A DNA stretch of 64,000 nt from Chlorops oryzae (lineage: Eukaryota > Arthropoda > Insecta > Diptera > Chloropidae), in assembly GCA_020466095.1 (NCBI GenBank), contig CM035806.1, positions 120,309,694 through 120,373,693 on the forward strand, read 5' to 3'. Of this stretch, positions 31,274 to 42,014 are shown one piece after another. The first letter of the stretch is position 1, and the number at the start of each line of letters is the position of its first letter. The position numbers were made by a program, and so were the translations under genes. Below the pieces are notes generated by a model, which saw nothing but the letters and a program-made list of their open reading frames with translations, had not been told where the DNA came from and searched no databases.

Positions 31274-32902
31274 CTACTGCTCCCCCAGATATGAAGCACT
31301 CCTGTTTCGATTCTGAATATGTGCTATAGTTTTCTCAACGTCTTCTGTTCTTGCTTTGTTTCGTTTTTCTTTTTTATACTTGCGTATTATTGCCACGAGT
31401 ATCAAGAGCAGAAGTATTGAGCATATGGCAACATGTATAGTATAATGAAGATACTTTTGGTATTGGACTTGATCGGAGAGTGTTGTAATGTGTTGTGTGT
31501 TATCAATATGTATCTGATGTAAATACGGTAAGGAAAGCTTAGTTTCGTGGTATGACGGCTTTAAATCGATCATTTTTGGTGGATGAGGCTGTGAAAATGC
31601 TATATCTTTGGTCAGCACAAATGTCGATTCGTTAATTCTTATTTTATGGGTGAATTCTATAAGAAATGAACCTGAAATGGTTATGTTCTGTTCATCCTAA
31701 ACTATGGTGTTTACTACGTTATTCAGAATTATGATCCCGTCTTGCACTACTTGGATCAATGGAATATCATGTGCGGACTCTGTCGGACAGAGTGCTGTGT
31801 TGGAATTTAATAATTGGGATAAACAGCTCGAGATTGTTGATCTACATATTTTTGCGTTGATCGCGTGATAACAATTAGAAATGGGTATAGTCTCTCTACT
31901 GCAAAGCGCCGCTTCCGTAACTTCTAATTTAATTACAGATTTATTATGGACTACAGGATAAACTTTAATATAATCACAAAACAATTTTATAAAAGGAATT
32001 TTCACCGCATAATATATCATTGTACTATTCTGTAAGATCTTAACTTTAGAGGAGCTTAAAATATCACTTATACTAATTTGCGCATGCTCGGTGTCTGCTA
32101 TGTGTTTCAATTCTACATTATCAAAAATCAAGGGATTGACTATATTTGCTTTTGCGAGAACAACTGACATAGCAACACTATTTAAATGATTAATAATTTC
32201 GACATTTCGATTAGCAACAAATTGAATTAAAAGGTCATATTTATCAAGTGCATTTGGAGAGTCATGTAATGTATTAATTTGTTTAGTTATTTCGTTAATT
32301 CTTTCTTGAAATTCGGAATTTATTTTAGTTTGTCTATTGTTATTTTCGATAAGAATATTTTGTTTTGTTAAAAGAAGCTCAAAATCGTCGTGGTCAGGGG
32401 TGCCTGCTACAAACTTGAGAGCGGATCCCAAAAAATCAATTGCTCTAGCTAATCTTCTAGGAATCTTTAGGTTGTCGAGCATGCGCCTTATTTCTACTGA
32501 TTGTTTCATTAGTATTTGCTTATTTATATGGGTATCTTCTAATTGAGTAGAAAAGATTTCGCTTTCACTTAAGAGCATCTCATAGTCCGTGAGATTAGTC
32601 GTATGAATTAGGTAAGTATAATTTTCATACACCGCTGCTTTTCCGAGCGTTATTGCCATAAATTTAGAAGGGGTATAGTCAATTATTTTTAGTCCATGCG
32701 ATGTGGATTGTAAGGAATCTGAAAATAAAATGGTGATTTTAGTTTTGGAATTGGACGATCTATGGGGCATCGTGTTATCCATTTTGGTTGCAGTTCGACT
32801 GCTGAAACAGTCATGGTCGCTGAAACCTACTAAGGCACGATTTATCCTACTTAAAAGGCCGGTACCGCTTCCTTTAATCAAAAACACTTTGTAAAATTCC
32901 AA
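31274..32902 (-). pseudogene. Gypsy env-like gene with one in-frame stop
   Basis: One frame runs from 32902 to 31274 and is interrupted only by a TAG at 31697-31699. The first part (401 codons) has a hydrophobic segment after a basic IPRRLARAIDFLG site, followed by a long coiled-coil region and several cysteines; the second (31274-31618 plus about 25 codons upstream of its ATG) has a single transmembrane helix (CSILLLLILVAII) and a basic tail. This layout fits the envelope fusion proteins of errantiviruses, related to baculovirus F proteins. A separate signal peptide is not evident at the start. Other small lesions cannot be excluded. Confidence 0.8.
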
Positions 32903-32974
32903 GAATTCCTTTGTCTCTCATAATTATTTTTCTTCTTATTTACTTAGTTTATTTTCCTTAGACTTTGTATGATC

Positions 32975-34273
32975 CTATCTTAAGTTTTTTTTATGAACAA
33001 TTTTACCGTTAATTACAACCGTACTACCTAGATCTTTTTCGATGACGGCTTGTAGGAAAACCTTGTCAAATTTATTTCCGAGTCGCTTGTTTCTTCGAAC
33101 AAACGCTGTGTCACCTGCCTGGTATGTTTTTGTGAGTGTATCTTTGTTGTGGAATTCGAGTGAATTTTCTTGAGCTTTAATTACCTTATTTTTTATGCTC
33201 TCAATTGTCTCAGGAGAATTTTCAAAAATGATATCAAAAGGTTTTCTTTCTGTGACCGAATGAATCGTATTGTTATATTTAAATGTGGAAAGAGCAAGGA
33301 GTTCTGATATGTCCGAGATATTTTGCTGAGCCTTCGTGCATCTTGCTATCTCCAAGAGGGTTGAGTGAAATCGTTCTACCTGGCCGTTACTTTCACTATG
33401 TAACGGTGGAACGAAGAAATGTTTTATACCGAAGTAATCCCTTAACAGTGTATTTATTGTACTAGTTTGGAATGCTCCCTCCTTATCGGTAACAAGTTCC
33501 TTGGTGTTATTGAAGTGTGAAAGTATTTGGATTAGTGCTGGCCTAATATCTACTGCAGATCTGGATGCAATTGGCAGTATTATGGCGAATTTAGAGAATT
33601 TATCTACGCAGGTTAAAAAATGTTTTTTGTTTGTAATCAGGATATCGGCGTGGAGTATTTCACCTGGATGCTTTGGTATCGGAGTTGGTCCTATTTCTGG
33701 GTTCGGGGGCTTCCTTTGGTATTTATTTTCTTGGCACATCTTACAGTTTTTGATTATAGTTTTGAGGCTTTCCTTCATTCCGGGGAAAAAATATTCTTTA
33801 CATATCTGTAATAGATTTTCCTGTAATGATCTATGTGCGCGATTGTGTTCTATGTTCATAATTTCCACTTGGTCTTCTTGGTTAGTAATATCATTTACCA
33901 GCTTTTCGGTATGCAAAAATTTTACTGACGGGAATGCTTTCTTAATTTGATCTTGAATTTGGGCTAGTGTTTGGAGATCGCAATGGATGGCGTTTACTGT
34001 GTTTGGGCTAATTGAATCCTTTAAATGTTTTATAAGGTTATCTATGCTAGTGAAGTTTATAGAATGTCGTATAAATTTTTGGAATATTATCTTTTTTCCT
34101 CTGAAGCTATGGTTTGATTTTGATAATATTAATTGGTTTCTGAATTGATTTACGGGATATTTTGTGGATGTAATAGTTTCTGTAATAGAGAGCTCGCTAT
34201 GATTTGTATTATCATCTCCCCCCGCATCCTGCAAATTGTTCATGCACTGTCTTGATAATGCGTCTGCAATCAC
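32975..34273 (-). CDS. Gypsy integrase (part of pol)
   Basis: This open frame covers the integrase. It has an HHCC zinc module (HNRAHRSLQENLL, CKMCQENK), then the catalytic triad LHADILI, VTDKEGAF and NGQVERFHST, and a C-terminal domain ending near VINGKIVHKKN. The preceding RNase H is in another frame, so integrase could be made only through a shift at about 34273. It catalyses insertion of the cDNA in the nucleus. Confidence 0.9.
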   Translation of the reverse strand: MIADALSRQCMNNLQDAGGDDNTNHSELSITETITSTKYPVNQFRNQLILSKSNHSFRGKKIIFQKFIRHSINFTSIDNLIKHLKDSISPNTVNAIHCDLQTLAQIQDQIKKAFPSVKFLHTEKLVNDITNQEDQVEIMNIEHNRAHRSLQENLLQICKEYFFPGMKESLKTIIKNCKMCQENKYQRKPPNPEIGPTPIPKHPGEILHADILITNKKHFLTCVDKFSKFAIILPIASRSAVDIRPALIQILSHFNNTKELVTDKEGAFQTSTINTLLRDYFGIKHFFVPPLHSESNGQVERFHSTLLEIARCTKAQQNISDISELLALSTFKYNNTIHSVTERKPFDIIFENSPETIESIKNKVIKAQENSLEFHNKDTLTKTYQAGDTAFVRRNKRLGNKFDKVFLQAVIEKDLGSTVVINGKIVHKKNLR

Positions 34274-36038
34274 ATTATCTTTTCCTGGTTTATAGTGGAA
34301 TTTCGGTGAAAATTTGACCTTAAGCTCGATTTAACAATATTAATTAACAAAACACCCCAAAGGTCGAATAAATATATCAAATATAATTCTTTTATGAAGT
34401 TTCGCCATCTTTTGATTTTTGAGTTTGGGTTCTTGTCTGATATTGAAAAGGTGAGTGGCTGGTGATCTGTAAACAAATTAATATTAGATATTCCATAAAG
34501 GTAATGTCGTAGAGCCTTTAAGGCCCATACTATGGCCAAAAGCTCTCTTTCATTTGTTGGATAATTTTGCTCTGTCTTTGATAACGTACGAAAAATCATG
34601 GTAATGGGTTTTACACTGCGAAAGGACCGCACCAAGAGCTACCGAGGAGGCGTCTGTTGTAAGGTCAAACGGTTTTGTATAGTCTGGATGGGCTAGTAGA
34701 ACATCTTCCGATGCCAAAATGAGCTTCAGCTTTTTGAAAGCATTCAAGGCTTCTTTATCAAGTGTTATTTTTTTATTTTTTGACTGAGATTTTCCAATAT
34801 GACCGTTTTCGCCTTGAAGGTACTTGGTTAGGGGCTTAGCAGTTTTGGCATAATCCTTGATAAATTTTCTGTAGTACCCTGATAAACCGAGAAACGAGCG
34901 TAGTGCTCGAAGAGACTTTGGAACTTGATAGTTAAGAATGTCTTGAACTTTTTCTGGGCAAGTTGTAATTCCGTTTTCGGAAACTAAAAAACTCAGGAAC
35001 TCTGTCTGTTTTTTGAAAAATTTTGATTTCTCCTGAGAGACTCGCATTCCTGCTTCCTTCAGTTTCTTCAAAACTTTTGCAATATGTTTTAAATGGTCTT
35101 CCTTGTTTTCTGAAAAAATAATTACGTCGTCCATGTAAACGTGACAAATCACACCAATATCCTCTCGTAAAATGTCGTCTAATGTGCGTTGAAATATGCT
35201 TGGGGCGTTTCGCAGGCCAAATGGCAGACGACAGAGTTCGTATTTGCCATTGTTCACATTAAAAGCCGTCTTCTGTCTATGATTTATCTGATGAAATCCA
35301 GATTTCAAGTCTATTGTGCTAAAAAATTTAGCTTTTCCTAAGTTGGATAATATAACTGAGATATCGGGAATAGGATATCGATCTGCTATTGTGCTATCAT
35401 TGAGTTTTCTAAAGTCTATTACCATTCTCATCTTGGGGTTTGCGAACTCATCGAAACCTTTCTTTTTGACAACGTGGACTGGGGAATTGTAAGGGGACTT
35501 GGACTTCCTGATTATCCCGTTTTTGAGTAAATCGTTTATTTCACTATTTATAAACTGGGCCGCTGAAACTGGGTAGGGATAACTTTTACTATAAATTGGA
35601 TCTTCGGTTTTTGTTTTTGTCTCTGCGACTACGTTTGTGTTGTATGGAAGTGCTACGTTTGGATTTGCGAATGCCTCCGCGTGAATCGTATTGACAGCGG
35701 TCGTGACTAATTACCTCTTTACCATTTTTGTGATAAAGTTTTCCCTCTTTTACATTTATTTTTGCTTCTATTTGTTTCAGAAAGTCATACCCTATGATTG
35801 CGTCGAAACTTTTTAGTTCTTGTAATAAAAAGAATGTAGCGGTTTGATTTAGAACATTAATATGGCATTTTTGTGTAATGGTGTTTTCGCCAATTATTGA
35901 TTTTACTTTAAACGCCTTTTCAACGGGAGTTAATTTAGAAAAAAATATTCCATTTCTTATAAAATTTTTAGCGGAACCGGTGTCCAATAATATTTTCAGC
36001 TCTTTACCACTTTTAGTTTTTTTGACTATAAAGGGCAA
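34270..36038 (-). pseudogene. Gypsy protease, reverse transcriptase and RNase H, frameshifted
   Basis: The protease (35589-36038) has the active site LLDTGSAKNFI. The reverse transcriptase (34550-35431, with its start upstream in the same frame) has MRMVIDFRKLN, LPFGLRNAPSIFQR and the catalytic VYMDDVIIFS. RNase H (34270-34635) has NERELLAIVWALKALRHYL and TDHQPL. Three frame changes (near 35705, 34640 and 34275) separate them, so the polyprotein is broken. Domain order is normal for Gypsy. Confidence 0.9.
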
Positions 36039-36046
36039 GAGCGAAT

Positions 36047-37204
36047 TTACTCTAAAAAATGGGCCTCTACTTCATCGTTTGGCTGTGAGTCTGCTTCATC
36101 ACTGGAGCCAGGTACAGCTTGATGATTCTCGGGTAAATTCATATTTGATTGACGATCACTACTTTGTTCCTCCTCATAAACTAACTGCACATCTTCTGTG
36201 TAATTGGAGTCAGACACAATTTTTTGTTGAGGTAGGTCAACGTAATAAACGCGTTGCCATTTTGGTTGGGGTTGTGCTGTTCTGCGAGATGGGCTTAACT
36301 GCGTTTGAGAACGCTTGAACGCTTGATGTTGTTGGATTTGTGGTTCCGGGTGAGGGGCTTGTTGCATTGAATTTTGTTGTGGGGGTTGGAATGTTCTAGG
36401 ATTTCGCTCGAAAGCTGTAGGTTTCCTAAAAATCGATGAGCCAGGATCGACACTCATAGGGGAAGGTCCCAGGTTTTGGTGCCTAACAACAGATGATGTA
36501 AAATCAGCGTTAAGGGAGATAGATCTATCCAATTGTTGTCTATAAACGAAAGCTGGGTGTGCGACATCACTGTTTGGATTTACGCGGTGTGGAATTTGAT
36601 TATTATCTTTGTTTAATTTCCCCATTGCGTAAGACTGAGCGAAATCTTGTCTAAAGTGATTCACTTCCAATTCCTGGGCTGTCGCTAAGGCTGTGGGAAG
36701 GTCCGCAGGTTTGGCCGAAAAAAGAATGTCACAAAGAGGCTTTCGTAAACCCGAGATAAATACTCTAAGGGCGTTTTCTCTGGCTCGTTGATTCATTGCG
36801 GCTATGACAGTTTCATCGCTATTGTTACTCATTTAAGATTTAAGGGGGTGCTAAAAGATGATAGAATTGAATTATCTGAACCCGTTATTTTGTTTCTGAG
36901 AATACCCATGGCAATGTAAGCATTTTCCGAACCAACCGGATAATATGAAACAGCGAAATGCGCTGCTGCTCTCCAGGCAGGATATGCGGTTGTTTCACCC
37001 TTAAATTCTGGCAGTGACTTTACTAAGTCCAGGGTTGTTGAGCCATTAGAAACATTTCCCGCAATTGTCACCGGCAAATAGGTCTCCACTGAAGGAGGCT
37101 CTAGTGCCTGTAACCTATTTGTGAGCGCCTGGATCTACTGTCAATTGTACCGAGTTAGCCACTATAGCAGCCTCAACCAACGACAATGCTTGATTTCTAT
37201 CCAT
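36047..37204 (-). pseudogene. Gypsy gag, frameshifted
   Basis: The gene starts MDRNQALSLVEAAIVANS at 37204 and breaks near 37125. It resumes as METYLPVTIAG to 36829, breaks again, then continues as 36047-36832 with NQRARENALRVFISGLRKPL, a Gypsy/retrotransposon gag signature. The C-terminal third is rich in Pro and Gln and lacks a clear CCHC knuckle, as in several insect errantiviruses. Confidence 0.8.
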
Positions 37205-37559
37205 CCTTTCCTCCACCACTTTATTAGGTCACACAAAAAGAAAGAAAAAACGTAACACAGCTTCAAAAAGGGAGAAAAAAAATTTTCTTTTTTTTCTTTC
37301 TTTTTTTTTTTTAGATTAAATCGGGTCTGGACGCTTATCTCCTCAATTTCGCACTAAGTAGTGTTGCTATGCATTCGGAAAGGACTGATCCAAAAGTATT
37401 CTTTTTTTATTTTTTTTAATGTTTTTTTTTTATTTTGACAATAAAACAAACACCAAGTAGGTACTCACATAAGTAAACAAAATTGCGTGGTAAGTCCGAG
37501 CTGGCCTCTCCGAGAATCGTGATTCCTCCGCAGAAGCTGGGCTGCCGAGGTTTTGTACT

Positions 37560-38010
37560 AAAGATGTTTTGTTTGAAGTTTCACTCCAAAGATGTTTGTT
37601 TGGATTGCATGAGATTGTTCTAATAAGGTTTTTTTCAATCTATTTGAAATTTTTCGAAGCAAAGATTTTTTTCTCAAATTATACGAAGTTGTTCGAGAAA
37701 AAGATTTTTTTCTTAAATTTTACGAACTTGTTCAAAGAAAAGATTTTTCTCAAATTATACGAGGTTTTTTTTGGGGATTTTTGAATTACACAAAATTGTT
37801 CGAACCAAAGTTTCTGTTCAAGGTTTTTCGAATTTACACGAGATTGTTCAAATAAAAGCCTTTTTTTTATTCAAGGTTTTTCGAATTAACACGAAATTGT
37901 TCAAATAAAAGCCTTTTTTTATTCAAAGTTTTTCGAATTTACACGAAATTGTTCGAACGAAAGTTTTTTTATTTTTTTATTCAAGGTTTTTCGATACACG
38001 AAATTGTTTT
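37560..38010 (-). repeat. Tandem leader repeats of the Gypsy element
   Basis: About eight degenerate units share AAGGTTTTTCGAATT and ACACGAAATTGTTCGAA-like blocks. They occupy the untranslated leader between the primer-binding site and gag. Confidence 0.8.
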
Positions 38011-38011
38011 A

Positions 38012-38027
38012 ACCGCGTTGGGCGCCA
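38012..38027 (-). promoter_or_regulatory. Gypsy primer-binding site
   Basis: On the minus strand, immediately after the 5' LTR, GGCGCCCAACGCGG follows the terminal T of the LTR. TGGCGCCC is a typical tRNA 3'-end complement. Confidence 0.6.
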
Positions 38028-38411
38028 GTTAGTGTTTTCAATAATTGTTAAAACACTCCTTTTTTTATTGGGCACTATGTGCCTTTTTTCAATGTTTATT
38101 TAAATTTTAGTGATAAAGGCTACGAGCGGCTAAGAATTAGAGGAAAAAAATGCAGAGTAAGCAAATAAAAGCTACGTGCGGGCTTTGAATTAAAAAGACA
38201 AAAATGTAGAGTAGGCAAAAAAAAGCTACGAGCGGAATTTGAATCAAAAGTAGAAAAACAAATAAAATGCAGCGATCTCGGGTGTCGCATGGCAGAGCTC
38301 GCCGCGATCATGGGAATATGCAACTCAGCCGAACAATAGGGAATGAGCCCAGACTGGCACTTTGCTTGCATCGTGCCGTTAACTCACATTGCTTGCAATG
38401 TGACGTTAACT
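38027..38411 (-). repeat. Gypsy 5' LTR (385 bp)
   Basis: It matches 30736-31231 apart from the missing ~111-bp block and scattered differences. It starts AGTTA, ends TAACT and is followed by TAGA. Confidence 0.9.
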
Positions 38412-38415
38412 TAGA

Positions 38416-40145
38416 CAGGGCTCGTTTTGACAAGGCTCAAAACCGATGTCACGGAATGTTTGATCCAAAGTACAATACATATATAGCCTTTTTGAGTTTC
38501 AGCACCATCTGTGGATTTTCCTTGCTGACATAACTTTCAGGTTGCTGTTTATATACCTTGTCGGTTAGCTGACTGTTAAGGTATGCGGTGCAAACATCCA
38601 TTTGGTGTAAAAACAATTTTAATTGAACTGCCAAGACCAAAAGTTAGTCGAATCGTCTCAAAACGACAAACTGGTGAATAGGTCTCGTCATAACTTATTC
38701 CCCATTTCTGTGCACATCCTTTTGCGACTAAACGTGCCTTATAGCGCTCTATGTTGCCATCTGCCCCTCTTTTGATATTATACACCCATCTACATCCGAT
38801 AGCATGTTCTCCTTTGGGCAATTCAGTCATTTGCCATGTCTTATTCTTTTGAAGAGAACTACTCGTATATTCAGCCTTCATTGCTGGTATCCACTTTGGA
38901 GCTTGACTGCTGCTAATCGCTTCATAATAACTTTCTGGAAGTTTCTCCTGAACAATAGAATTCAAAACGTTAGAAACCTTCCTTGGTCTTCCTCTTTTAC
39001 CGGAACGTATAATTTTGGGACGACCTTTTCCTCTTTTTGATTGCGGACAATCTAAATCTTCAGCTCTTACATAATCATCACTGCCTTCAGTATCTGTAAT
39101 TTCTGTTAACGTTTCTTCTATATTTTCATTTTCATCTCCATCTTCTAAATCTGTTAGCGGTTCTCCTTTTTTTGCATTTTCATCTCCATCTTCTAAATCA
39201 TAATCGGAATTGGGCTGCTGCTGTATTCTTTGTGGGTTTACTTCAAAAACAATCTCGTCATTTTTATTAATTTCTTGATTCCTCGCGAATGACTTCTCAT
39301 TGAAAATTATGTCACGTTTTTCAACGACTTGACGTTTCTCCTTAGCATATAGTGGATATGCCTTCGATGTTATGGAATAGCCCACCATTCTATATTCCTT
39401 ACCCTTTGCTTGAAAGATCTTTCTGCACGTCTTATCGAGTGTAACAACTTCGGCTCCAAACACTCTGAAGTGTTTCACTGACGGCTTCTTACCACACCAT
39501 GCTTCATATGGAGTCATATCCTTAAGTGCTTTCGTCGGTGAACGGTTCCGTTTATAAACTGCAGTTGCTACCGCTTCGGCCCACAAAGCTTCACATAAAT
39601 TTGATTGAGCCAACAAACTTCTTGACATCTCGACCAATGTTCGATTCGCCCTTTCGGCTACACCGTTCTGTTGGAGCGAATACGGCACAGTAAGTTGACG
39701 CACTATACCATTTTCCTCAAAAATTTTGTCGAATCTTTTATTCACAAATTCTTTGCCATTGTCACTTCGGATGGCTTTCAGCTTTTTACCTGTTTGACGT
39801 TCAACCATTAGTTTGAAAGAAACAAATTTATCAAATACTTCCCCTTTCTCTTTCAAAAAATATACAAATATTCTTCTGGATTTATCGTCGATGAACGTTA
39901 AAAAATATTTTGATCCGCCAAGCCATTGCTTTTCGAAAGGACCGCAAACATCCGTATGGACCAAATCGAGAATATCCTTTGCTCGGCTTTGTGATGCGTG
40001 AGGAAAGTGGTTGCGTATGAATCTTGCTTGTTAAACATGCCTTGCACCAAGCTTCATTCGGAAACTTAACTTTCTCCATACCAAAAACAAGGCCTTTCCT
40101 AGATATCTGCTGTAGGTCGCCGTAATTCAGGTGTCCATACCGCAT
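38416..40145 (-). pseudogene. Copia A integrase and reverse transcriptase start
   Basis: It begins with a GAG-pre-integrase zinc segment (MRYGHLNYGDLQQIS, CKACLTSK; 39882-40145), then after a frameshift the integrase core 38576-39964 with MVHTDVCGPF, AIRSDNGKEF and NGVAERANRTL (D, D, E). A basic RGRPKII..KRGRPRK stretch follows, then the RT start EAISSSQAPKWIPAMKAEY and YKARLVAKGCAQKWGISYDETYSP (in two blocks). A frameshift near 38640 precedes the Gypsy insertion. Confidence 0.88.
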
Positions 40146-40228
40146 TTGCCATAATTCTGCATCATACTGCGTTGTTACGAAAAATCTTACTCGCTAGTCA
40201 TTGTAAATATACAAATTATTCACTTTCT

Positions 40229-41323
40229 TTACACGCAAGATGGCGTTACCGTTTTTTTTATTTCTGCGAATCCTTCTTTAAAGCTCACAACACATTTGCT
40301 TTCAACTACTTTAGCAATTGATATGAAATTCCCTTGAATTTCAGGCACATATAATACATATTTCAATGTGAGGTCGCAGTATGCTGTTTTAAGTGTGACG
40401 TTGCCAAATCCTTTTGCCACAACAAAATTATTACCAGCCACTTCAATCTTCTCGTTATGCTCGTTAAGCTTGTTAAATATACTGCGTTCACAACATAAAT
40501 GTGACGTTGATCCGCTGTCAAGACACCAACTTCTTTTGTTAAACACGACTCCGATATTCGAGCTCGATGTTGCTAAAATTGTAAAGGACTGTTGCGTAGA
40601 TTTCAAATAATTTTTCCGATTAGATTTCTGTCTACATTTTGCTGCAAAATGCCCACGCTCTCCACACTTGTAGCATACAATGTCCTTCTTGCCTTTTTTA
40701 TACTTTGGCACGTTACCTTTTGCCGCGAATGCTTGTTCTGCTCCCTCCTTCTCCGAGTTTCCATCCGATTCATTTCTACGGCGGCACTCTTCTAACAACT
40801 TGACTTTAAGCGCATCGAGGTTAGGTAAACCATCCCGCGTCTCCATGGCCACGACAAAGTTCTCGAAACTTTTTGGAAGACTAGACAGCATAATAATGAC
40901 GGCAAGTTCATCCTTCATTTCAATACCTAATTAAGCCAACTGGTCCAAAGTTGTAGTAAACTCATACATAAAGGATTGCATATTCTTATTATCCATTTGC
41001 AAACTGAGGAGTTTCTTATATAAGGATGCCTTCCTTGCAGGACTGCTTGGTTGATGTACCTCCTTCAATTTTTTCCAAGCCTCTGATGACGTACATATAT
41101 GACGCAAATAATCAATTTGTGACGGTTTCACACATAACGTTATAGACGCCAGTGCCTTTTCATCGGCTGCCTTCCAAAACTCCTCCTCCTCTTCTAAAGG
41201 ATCCTTAAATTCACCTGAAACCACTTACCTTAGCTCGGAATGGATCAGGACACTCTTCATCTGGACGCTCCAGATGTCGTAGTTTCCATTATCCAATTTT
41301 TCTATTTGGAATAAGGAACTCAT
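40229..41323 (-). pseudogene. Copia A gag and protease with two stops
   Basis: It starts MSSLFQIEKLDNGNYDIW at 41323, a Copia gag N-terminus, and has an in-frame TAA near 41225. It continues to another TAA at 40931-40933, then to 40229. The last part contains the CCHC zinc knuckle CYKCGERGHFAAKC and the protease active site CLDSGSTSHLC. Both stops are simple codon changes in one frame. It ends before the pre-integrase segment, where a frame change occurs. Confidence 0.88.
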
Positions 41324-41350
41324 TTTTCCTTTTTCAGATTATTGTGTAAT

Positions 41351-41364
41351 CTGGGCCCATAACC
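41351..41364 (-). promoter_or_regulatory. Copia primer-binding site
   Basis: The minus strand reads GGTTATGGGCCCAG, resembling the initiator-tRNA-Met-derived primer site of Copia elements. It lies 28 bp upstream of the gag start. Confidence 0.6.
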
Positions 41365-41375
41365 TAATAAAATAC

Positions 41376-41489
41376 AGGAAGAGTATTGAAATATGTATCA
41401 ATACTCATCTAAGCAACCCGATTGTATTTCAGTCTAAGTTTACTTTCCTTGACATTTTTCCTTAAAAAAACTGTTCGTCGTTTTTTATT
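41376..41489 (+). repeat. Inverted Copia LTR fragment plus flank
   Basis: The plus strand reads ATGTATCAATACTC through CCTTGACA, then TTTTTCC and CTGTTCGTCG. This is the 3' LTR of Copia A and its outer flank (29523-29690) in the opposite orientation, with an internal deletion of about 60 bp. It sits between the Copia A primer site and the 3' end of Copia B. Confidence 0.7.
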
Positions 41490-42014
41490 AAGTATAAACT
41501 TAACAATCTCATAAAGTCATTGTGTTTCGTTTTGTTTAAGTTTTTAGTAAGCACATATGCAATCATATTTGCATTAGGTATATAATTCAATTCAATATGA
41601 CCTGATTTAATTATTTCTCTTACATAATGATATCTAATATCAATGTGCTTACTTCTATTGTGGTAAACTGGATCTTTTGCCAAATTTTGCGGACTTAAAT
41701 TGTCACCAAATAATACTTTAGAGGTCGCTTTACTTCCACATCAAATTTCAATAATCAAACGACGTAGACGAACTGCTTCTTTAGCTGCAGTACACAAAGC
41801 TATATACTCAGCCTCAGTACTGCTGAGTGCTACACATTGCTGCTTTTCCGATTTCCAAGATATTGGTCCACCTACCAAAAAGAAAACATATCCTGTAAAA
41901 GATTTTCTGTCAACTCTATCACCACCCCAGTCAGCGTCAACATAGCCTCGTACAGCTTCACCAGATGCACGAAAATGTAACTTCTTAGATATCGTTCCAG
42001 CTAAGTATCTCAAC

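Larger units (their letters stand above)
30736..38411 (-). mobile_element. Gypsy-type LTR element with env (errantivirus-like)
   Basis: The LTRs 30736-31231 and 38027-38411 begin AGTTA and end TAACT, as in insect errantiviruses, and the element is flanked by TAGA (30732-30735 and 38412-38415). The minus-strand order is leader, gag, protease, RT, RNase H, integrase, env. The element inserted into the Copia A reverse transcriptase. The open frames are long, but gag, pol and env each carry at least one lesion. Confidence 0.92.
29559..41375 (-). mobile_element. Copia A (Ty1/copia) retrotransposon, split by Gypsy
   Basis: The minus-strand order is primer-binding site (41351-41364), gag, zinc knuckle, protease, integrase, reverse transcriptase, RNase H and LTR, which is the Ty1/copia order (integrase before RT). 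A 7.7-kb Gypsy element interrupts the reverse transcriptase at 30736-38411. Several stops and frameshifts make it inactive. Its 5' LTR is not in the expected orientation (see findings). Confidence 0.85.
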
